Positions 58,641-64,000 of a stretch of DNA of 64,000 nt are shown here, piece after piece. The first letter of the stretch is position 1; every line of letters begins with the position of its first letter. The DNA comes from CAZMGV01 sp964565925 (GTDB lineage: Bacteria > JAGRBM01 > JAHCIT01). The notes beneath the pieces are model-generated. The model had not been told where the DNA came from. It worked only from the letters and a program-made list of their open reading frames with translations, and made no database searches. The position numbers and the translations under genes are program-made. Where the stretch lies: positions 1-64,000 of the forward strand of contig CAZMGV010000021.1 in the NCBI GenBank assembly GCA_964565925.1, given 5' to 3'.

Positions 58641-60008
58641 TCAGAAGTTGTATCCCACTTCCTCGTGCTGGCTGAGGTCCAGGCCTAACTGCTCGGACTC
58701 CTCATCCACCCTCAGACCCACCAGGAGATCCACCACCTTGGCGAGAATAAAGGTCAGCACTGCCACCATAACGATCGTAAATCCGACCGCTATGGCCTGC
58801 TTGATGACGGGCTCGATACCGCCGCCGTACAACAGGCCGTCTTTACCGGCCGAATTGACAGCTTTGGTCGCGAACACCCCCGTCAGTAATGCACCAAGTG
58901 CGCCACCGACCCCATGGACACCCAAAACATCGAGAGAATCGTCGATTTTGAGCCTCGCACGGAACTGTACGGCGTTATAACAGGCTACGCCGCCGATCAG
59001 TCCCATTGCAATCGCCCCCATCGGGCTGACGAATCCGCAGGCAGGGGTGATGACAACCAGCCCAGCCACGGCACCCGAGATGAACCCCAGGTTCGTCGGC
59101 TTGCCGCGGTGGAACCATTCATAGAGGGTCCAGCCCATGGCGGCGGCGGCGGCCCCCAGATTGGTCGTGATAAAGGCGTTGACGGCCACGTCGGAGGCCG
59201 CCAGGGCGCTGCCCGCGTTAAAGCCGAACCAGCCGAACCAGAGCATCCCGGTGCCCAGCACCGAGAGCGGCAGGCTGTGGGGGAGTATCGCCTCGCCCCT
59301 GGCGAAATCCTTCCGCTTGCCGAGCATGAAAACCAGCACTCCGGCTGCCGTAGCGGCGCTGACGTGAACGACCGTTCCGCCCGCGAAATCCAGTGCGCCG
59401 TCCTTGAACAGCCATCCCGACGGGCTCCAGACCATGTGGCAGAGCGGCGCATAGACCACGAGCGACCACAGGACGAGGATCAGCAGATAGGCCGAGAACT
59501 TGATCCGCTCGGCGATGGCGCCCGAGATCAGGGCCGGCGTAATAACAAAGAACATCCCCTGATAAACCATGAACAGGCCGAAGGGGATCGTGTTCGCACT
59601 GGTCACTTCCGCCGGTCCGGGGACGGCGCCAACGCCCTGCAGACCCAGGAACGAGAGGTCGCCCACCCAGTCGTTACCGACGCCGAAAGCGAGGCTGAAA
59701 CCGATCACCGCCCAGACAATCGAGAGGGCGCCCATGGCGATATAGCTTTGCATCAGGGTGCCCAGCACGTTCTTCTTGCGGACCATTCCACCGTAAAAGA
59801 AGGCCAGACCTGGCGTCATAAAGAGCACCAGTGCTGAAGAAATGAGCATCCAGGCGGTGTCGCCTTTATCCACAACCGGAGCCGGACCGTCGGCCCAGAG
59901 GCTCGTCGGGGCCAGCAAAAAGGCTGCGCAACCTGCTGAAATAAATGACAAAAGACTCCCCTGCCCGGAGAGCCCGCGCTTTTGAAATTCCACTATTTCA
60001 TCCTCCAT
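58641..60008 (-). CDS. amtB: Ammonium transporter
   Basis: An Amt/Rh channel of about 455 aa with a signal-like N-terminus (LLSFISAGCAAFLLAPTSLWAD) and eleven membrane helices. Visible: DTAWMLISSALVLFMTPGLAFFYGGMVRKKN, FVYQGMFFVITPALISGAIAERIKFSAYL (gate Phe region), GGTVVHVSAATAAGVLVFMLG (first pore His), LGTGMLWFGWFGFNAGSAL and VHGVGGALGALLTGVFA (second His). ATG 60008 is preferred to 60071 because the signal peptide follows it closely. Its PII partner is downstream. Confidence 0.96.
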   Translation of the reverse strand: MEDEIVEFQKRGLSGQGSLLSFISAGCAAFLLAPTSLWADGPAPVVDKGDTAWMLISSALVLFMTPGLAFFYGGMVRKKNVLGTLMQSYIAMGALSIVWAVIGFSLAFGVGNDWVGDLSFLGLQGVGAVPGPAEVTSANTIPFGLFMVYQGMFFVITPALISGAIAERIKFSAYLLILVLWSLVVYAPLCHMVWSPSGWLFKDGALDFAGGTVVHVSAATAAGVLVFMLGKRKDFARGEAILPHSLPLSVLGTGMLWFGWFGFNAGSALAASDVAVNAFITTNLGAAAAAMGWTLYEWFHRGKPTNLGFISGAVAGLVVITPACGFVSPMGAIAMGLIGGVACYNAVQFRARLKIDDSLDVLGVHGVGGALGALLTGVFATKAVNSAGKDGLLYGGGIEPVIKQAIAVGFTIVMVAVLTFILAKVVDLLVGLRVDEESEQLGLDLSQHEEVGYNF

Positions 60009-60135
60009 CCGTTTTTGCAGACCGCTTGGGATCGACAGTCCGCTGGCATGACCCAGCAAGGTCAGTGCCATCCACTAAGCTAAAAGCAAAATTTGGGTTT
60101 ATGGAGTAAACGGCGGCAGAAGTCGGTGCGGCCGG

Positions 60136-61023
60136 TCAGTCGTTTCGCTTCTTGATGAGAATGATCACGCCCGTCACCAGTGAAGCCAGAATCACCAGTA
60201 CCACGACCACCGCGCCCATCACCCAGGTATTGTTCAGATCGTCCATCGAAACGGCCGGAAGCACGGACTTGCCGCCCACCGTGTTGCGCCACGACACCAG
60301 GGTTTCCTGTGCAAGCGGACCGAACTCCTCCAGCGGACCCGTCCAGCGCAACCGCGCCGTCCCGTTGGGTCCCATGATGATCTGGACGTGCACCGGCAGC
60401 TTGGTGGACGGCGACACCGAATTGAACGCAACCACCATGTGGCCGCTCGGGATAATCACCGCCGATCTGGCCAGGACCATCCGGTCCGCGGTTTCACCGG
60501 GGTGCTCATCCAGATACGCACCGATCAGCTTGAAGGCGGCCAGCAGGCAGCCCAGCCGGCTCGACGCCTTCTCGTTCCCGTACTCGATCACTTCAAGATC
60601 GACGCTCTGGTTCGAGTAGTAGAGCTGGCCCTGGTTGCCGGTGCTGTGGCCCAGCAGCTTGAACTCTTCCTTGTCGTTGAACGTCCCCTTGTCCGTGGAG
60701 AACGGTATCGGCAGCTCGAACGCAGATTTCACCGGCTCCAGCGTCACAATCTTGTTGCCCGGCATCGCCGCAATCCCCGGATTCTGCGCCAGCAGTTCCG
60801 CCTCAGTTGTCGGAAGTGCCCTGGCGCCCCGGACCGTGGCGCTCGACCGGTATTCGGAGGGGACTTTCGAGAACTCGTCGGTCACATGGTACGTGCCGTC
60901 ATGGTCGGTCCACTCGTAGACCTCTTTGGCGGATACCCGGCCCGACAGAACCCCGCCCGTAAACGGCAGCGCAAATGAAACGATCAGTGCGACGACAAAC
61001 GCAGAACGGCCAAATGACTTCAC
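60136..61023 (-). CDS. DUF4124-like membrane-anchored protein
   Basis: About 295 aa. GTG 61023 (GGAGGGG upstream) precedes a signal/anchor helix (GRSAFVVALIVSFALPFTG). Just after it, KEVYEWTDHDGTYHVTDEFSKVP is a DUF4124-type motif. The middle has a beta-rich region without recognised motif, and the C-terminus has a second hydrophobic helix (WVMGAVVVVLVILASLVTGVIILI) followed by KKRND. So the bulk is extracytoplasmic with anchors at both ends. Function unknown. Leftward between amtB and divergent ispH. Confidence 0.8.
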   Translation of the reverse strand: MKSFGRSAFVVALIVSFALPFTGGVLSGRVSAKEVYEWTDHDGTYHVTDEFSKVPSEYRSSATVRGARALPTTEAELLAQNPGIAAMPGNKIVTLEPVKSAFELPIPFSTDKGTFNDKEEFKLLGHSTGNQGQLYYSNQSVDLEVIEYGNEKASSRLGCLLAAFKLIGAYLDEHPGETADRMVLARSAVIIPSGHMVVAFNSVSPSTKLPVHVQIIMGPNGTARLRWTGPLEEFGPLAQETLVSWRNTVGGKSVLPAVSMDDLNNTWVMGAVVVVLVILASLVTGVIILIKKRND

Positions 61024-61281
61024 CGGGAACCCCTCCAGAAGAATGCACACTCTTACGGCCCGAAGGAAAAAAATCAAAAAAGACTCTGGTTACTGCCGGA
61101 AGCTGACCCGGAGCCGATCCGGTATGGCCGTCCGTCCGGTAACCTGAAAAACCGGCTCGGGGCACCCCTTTCACGCGGACTTGAAACCACCCCCGCCCCT
61201 CGCCACTATCCCTTGAGAACAGGCCCATTTGCGGCCACGTCCTGTTTCTGAAGATTACGCGGAGGCGTCCGGAACCAAGCC

Positions 61282-62169
61282 ATGGAAGTGATTGTCGCGA
61301 AAAGCGGTGGGTTTTGCTGGGGTGTGGAACGGGCTATCGAGATGGCCCAGAAGGTTGCCGAGACCAATCCCGGCAAAAAGGTGGGCACCTACGGCCCGCT
61401 GGTCCACAACGACGAGGCCCTGAAACCGCTGCGCGATCTGGGTGTGACAGCCGTCAAGGCCGAGGCCGACCCCAAGGTCGAGACCTGGAATGTCGATGCC
61501 GTGGTGCTGCGCGCCCACGGGATCACGCCTCACGAACGCAACCGGATCAAGACCATTCGCAACGACGGCAAGCAGGTGTTCGACGGTACCTGCCCGGACG
61601 TGGGCATCATCCACGCCACCGTCAAGCGCCATGTGAACAAGGGTTACAACGTGATCGTGATCGGCGACGCTGGCCACGCCGAAACCGACGGCATCATGGG
61701 CTACACGGCCCCCGGCAAGGGGATGATCGTCGAGAACCCCGCGCAGGTGGCGAACGTGAAGTTCCCCGAGGGCGAACCGATCTGCGCCGTATCGCAGTCG
61801 ACCCAGGAAGCCGAAAACTTCTGGGCGATCGTCGATGCGCTCAAGGTCCGCTATCCGCAGGTCGAGCCTTTCAACACGATCTGCGAGGCGACGACGTCCC
61901 GCCAGACGGACCTCAAGGAACTCGCCGAATCGTGCGACGCCATCGTCGTGATCGGCTCGCACCACTCGGCCAACACCTGCCGTCTGGCACAGATGGCGAA
62001 AGACCGCGGCAAGCCGACCTATCACATCGAGAACGAATCCGAGCTCAATCTCGACGAGATGCGGAAATACCGCAAGGTCGGCGTCACCGCCGGCGCGTCC
62101 ACTCCGCCCGCCGCCATGTACCGCGTGGCGAAGGTGCTCGAACCGGTCCAGCCCACGGCCGCCGCGTAA
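61282..62169 (+). CDS. ispH: 4-hydroxy-3-methylbut-2-enyl diphosphate reductase
   Basis: Last step of the MEP isoprenoid pathway, making IPP and DMAPP with a 4Fe-4S cluster. A 295-aa protein of typical length. Cluster Cys: GGFCWGVERA (near 12), DGTCPDVG (near 97) and FNTICEATTSRQ (near 200). Substrate His in PLVHN and RAHGI (His near 75), and SHHSANTCRLAQMA for phosphate contact. ATG 61282. It probably shares an operon with the kinase after it (104 bp gap) or stands alone. Confidence 0.96.
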   Translation: MEVIVAKSGGFCWGVERAIEMAQKVAETNPGKKVGTYGPLVHNDEALKPLRDLGVTAVKAEADPKVETWNVDAVVLRAHGITPHERNRIKTIRNDGKQVFDGTCPDVGIIHATVKRHVNKGYNVIVIGDAGHAETDGIMGYTAPGKGMIVENPAQVANVKFPEGEPICAVSQSTQEAENFWAIVDALKVRYPQVEPFNTICEATTSRQTDLKELAESCDAIVVIGSHHSANTCRLAQMAKDRGKPTYHIENESELNLDEMRKYRKVGVTAGASTPPAAMYRVAKVLEPVQPTAAA

Positions 62170-62273
62170 CCGACGCCGAGCAAATCCGCATCGCGTAAAA
62201 ACCGGCAAAACCGCCCGTTTGGCCCCCGCCGTTTGCTCCTGACAGGGCAGGCGGCGATACTACCGGTCTACTC

Positions 62274-63656
62274 ATGGACCCGGCAGACAAACAGTTTAAC
62301 GATTTTCTGGAACGCCAGTGGCTGATCCGCGGGCGCTTTATCGGTGTGGTCGGCCTGGGCTTCAACACGATCCTGTTTTCGTACGACTATTTCATCCACC
62401 CGGCGACCCTGTTCCAGAGTTCCATCGTGCGGACCGGCATGATGGCGATGATCGCCGCGATGCTCGGCCTCTCGTATATCCCGCGGTTCGAGAAGTGGAG
62501 CCGTCTGCTCACGATGTCGGGGATCGTGATGTTCGGAGTCGGCAGCGACCTCGTGTTCCACCTCCAGGGCGCGCAGGCGGCCCCCGACCGGGTGTTCGCC
62601 TACACGGCGACCGCCTTCGTGGCGTTCTACATCGTCCCCATGGGCAAGCCCGAAGGCCTGACCTATCTCGCCGCGACGTACATTTCCTATGCGGTCAACG
62701 GCGCGATCTGGGGTTACCCGCCGGCGACCTTCGCCGGCCCGTATCTCATCCAGGCGGGCGTGATGACCGCCGTCGGCATTATCGGCAACCAGGTACTCCG
62801 CACCGCCAAGCGCGAAGAGATGGCGGCCTCGACCGCGCTGGAACAGCGGTCCGAACAGCTCGCCGAGGCCAAGATCGAACTGGAAGCGACACTGGACGAA
62901 CTGCGGCTGTCGCAGGCGGCGCTCTCCCGGGCCGAAGGACTCGCCGCCGTGAGCGAGTTCGTCAACGGCATCGCCCACGAGATCAACAACCCGCTCGCCA
63001 GCGCCCGCAGCCTGCTCGAAACCGTCGGCGACGATGTGCAGTTCGTCTACGACAAGGGACCGGCCGCCGTGCCCAAAGGCGAAATCGACAAGACCCTTGA
63101 GGGCATTCGCACCGAAATCGACCGTGCCCGGACACTGATCCGCGAAGTGCGGTCGCTCGCCGAAGAGGTGCAGAACTCGCCCGGAACGGTGGATCTCGCC
63201 ACGCTGCTGCGCGAGGTCATCAACGAGGTCCGTACCGGACCCGCCGCCACGCTCGACCTCAAGCTCGATGTCGCCAGCATGGCCACACCGCTCGTCATCA
63301 AGGGCCACTATGCCCGGCTGCGGCGCGTGTTCCTGAACCTCGTGGACAACGCCATCAACGCCGAACTGAAGGCGGGCCATCCGGCCGTCATCACGATCGT
63401 CACGAAACCCGAACCGGGCGACCGGAGCGTGCGGGTTCTCGTCGAAGACCACGGGATCGGTATCGCGCCGGAGATCCGCGAAAAGATCTTCCAGCCGTTT
63501 TTCACCACCCGCCGCACCGAACACCGCCCGGGGCTGGGCCTTTATATCGCCCACGAAATCGTCCGCTCGCTGGGCGGCCAGATCACGGTTGATTCCGAAC
63601 CGGGGATCGGTTCACGGTTCACGGTCACGCTGCCGGTGGAACAGGCCGCGGCCTGA
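62274..63656 (+). CDS. NtrB-like membrane histidine kinase
   Basis: A 460-aa sensor kinase. Six membrane helices (30-195; FIGVVGLGFNTILFSYDYF, MMAMIAAMLGLSYIP and so on), coiled linker (EQRSEQLAEAKIELEATLDELRL), H box FVNGIAHEINNPLASARS with the phospho-His, N box VFLNLVDNAINA, G1 VEDHGIGIAPEIREKIFQPFFTTRR, G2 GLGLYIAHEIVRSLGGQI. All key residues present, so active. No response regulator adjoins. Its ligand is unknown; the membrane domain lacks a PAS or periplasmic part. Confidence 0.93.
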   Translation: MDPADKQFNDFLERQWLIRGRFIGVVGLGFNTILFSYDYFIHPATLFQSSIVRTGMMAMIAAMLGLSYIPRFEKWSRLLTMSGIVMFGVGSDLVFHLQGAQAAPDRVFAYTATAFVAFYIVPMGKPEGLTYLAATYISYAVNGAIWGYPPATFAGPYLIQAGVMTAVGIIGNQVLRTAKREEMAASTALEQRSEQLAEAKIELEATLDELRLSQAALSRAEGLAAVSEFVNGIAHEINNPLASARSLLETVGDDVQFVYDKGPAAVPKGEIDKTLEGIRTEIDRARTLIREVRSLAEEVQNSPGTVDLATLLREVINEVRTGPAATLDLKLDVASMATPLVIKGHYARLRRVFLNLVDNAINAELKAGHPAVITIVTKPEPGDRSVRVLVEDHGIGIAPEIREKIFQPFFTTRRTEHRPGLGLYIAHEIVRSLGGQITVDSEPGIGSRFTVTLPVEQAAA

Positions 63657-63697
63657 GCCGCGCCCCGATACCGCCCCGCCGGACGCGGACGTAAACC

Positions 63698-64000
63698 GTG
63701 AACCTCCTGCTGATTACAGACTCGCTGCTCCATGACTTCGGCCGGGCGGACTATGTCCGGGGCCTGGCCGGTGCGCTCGCGCGCTCCGGCCATACCGTCA
63801 GCGTGCATGCCGAGCTGGGCGACGCGCGGGATCTGCCCGGCGAGGTCAGGATCGTCGACGGTGCCAGCCTTTCCGAAGCTGCAGCCCGGGCCGACGCCGT
63901 TCACCTGCACCTGCCTGCCGGCGCCGGTACGCTGGCCGCTGTCGCCAATCACCGGGCGCTGATCGTTCATCCGCACGACTATTCGTTCATGTGCCCGTCC
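63698..64000 (+). CDS. Glycosyltransferase-like protein, 3'-truncated by window edge
   Basis: Starts at GTG 63698 and runs off the window (101 codons visible). It begins NLLLITDSLLHDFGRADYVRGLAGALARSGH, the N-terminal strand and loop of a GT-B donor/acceptor domain, and the last visible phrase HPHDYSFMCPS matches the His-Asp-Tyr/Trp...Cys-Pro segment common to family 4 glycosyltransferases. Substrate cannot be told. Gap to the kinase stop is 41 bp, same direction. Confidence 0.65.
   Translation, partial: MNLLLITDSLLHDFGRADYVRGLAGALARSGHTVSVHAELGDARDLPGEVRIVDGASLSEAAARADAVHLHLPAGAGTLAAVANHRALIVHPHDYSFMCPS

Overview
The window is a high-GC chromosomal stretch from a Gram-negative bacterium. 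An outer membrane is implied by many predicted lipoproteins, a DUF4105 protein and a methyl-accepting chemotaxis protein. The gene mix suggests an environmental deltaproteobacterial-grade lineage (Myxococcota, Desulfobacterota or Binatota-like): unpaired acyl-CoA metabolism clusters, the DUF3015/DUF4105 pair, cysteine-rich lipoproteins and NtrB-type kinases. That placement is inference, and I recognise no species. A run of ten N at 53791-53800 shows this is a draft or metagenome assembly.

Layout. 1-3757: the right end of an integrative element, with a truncated unknown gene, an XRE regulator, a small winged-helix-like protein, an AlpA/excisionase-type protein and a tyrosine integrase abutting a tRNA-Pro(CGG) gene that is the likely attachment site. 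3819-5411: ribulose-phosphate epimerase and an unknown membrane-anchored protein. 5451-8753: six secreted or lipid-anchored cysteine-rich proteins, all leftward, three with overlapping start/stop codons. 9036-13720: thioredoxin reductase, a lipase-maturation-factor-like membrane protein, another membrane protein and an alpha/beta hydrolase. 13739-28873: an acyl-CoA and lipid catabolism region (thioesterase, dienoyl-CoA isomerase-like crotonase, sulfotransferase, diiron protein, acyl-CoA ligase, three acyl-CoA dehydrogenases, tandem GST-N protein) with three palindromic operator candidates in promoter gaps. It is interrupted by a chemoreceptor, the DUF3015/DUF4105 pair and a small peptide with precursor-like features.

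28944-31101: two tandem paralogous lipoprotein genes whose 5' leaders are almost identical (2 differences in 116 nt next to the start codon) while the coding centres have diverged. 31137-38766: glycosyltransferase, scpA-scpB, tRNA-Arg(ACG), alkaline phosphatase, front-end-type fatty acid desaturase and an RGG-tailed DEAD-box helicase. 39035-44511: a polar amino acid ABC transporter with fused binding protein and permease, two medium-chain dehydrogenases and an epimerase. 43436-47252: a segment flanked by pairs of inverted REP-like repeats, holding an epimerase, an ankyrin protein and a phage Mu Gp27-like protein that itself contains a repeat-encoded insertion. 47302-53686: membrane protein, class I aldolase, LON-domain protein, EamA transporter, DksA-type zinc finger and a GH3 hexosaminidase. 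53947-64000: a two-HTH protein with a CarD-like tail, RlmE, a degenerate sensor kinase/receiver protein, a PII protein with AmtB, a DUF4124-like protein, IspH, an NtrB-like kinase and the start of a glycosyltransferase.

No CRISPR array, toxin-antitoxin pair or recognisable defence island was found. The best candidates for something undescribed are the conserved leader RNA of the duplicated lipoproteins, the orphan 66-aa peptide at 24038-24238, the two-HTH/CarD-like protein at 53947-55221 and the doubly degenerate kinase at 56326-58149.
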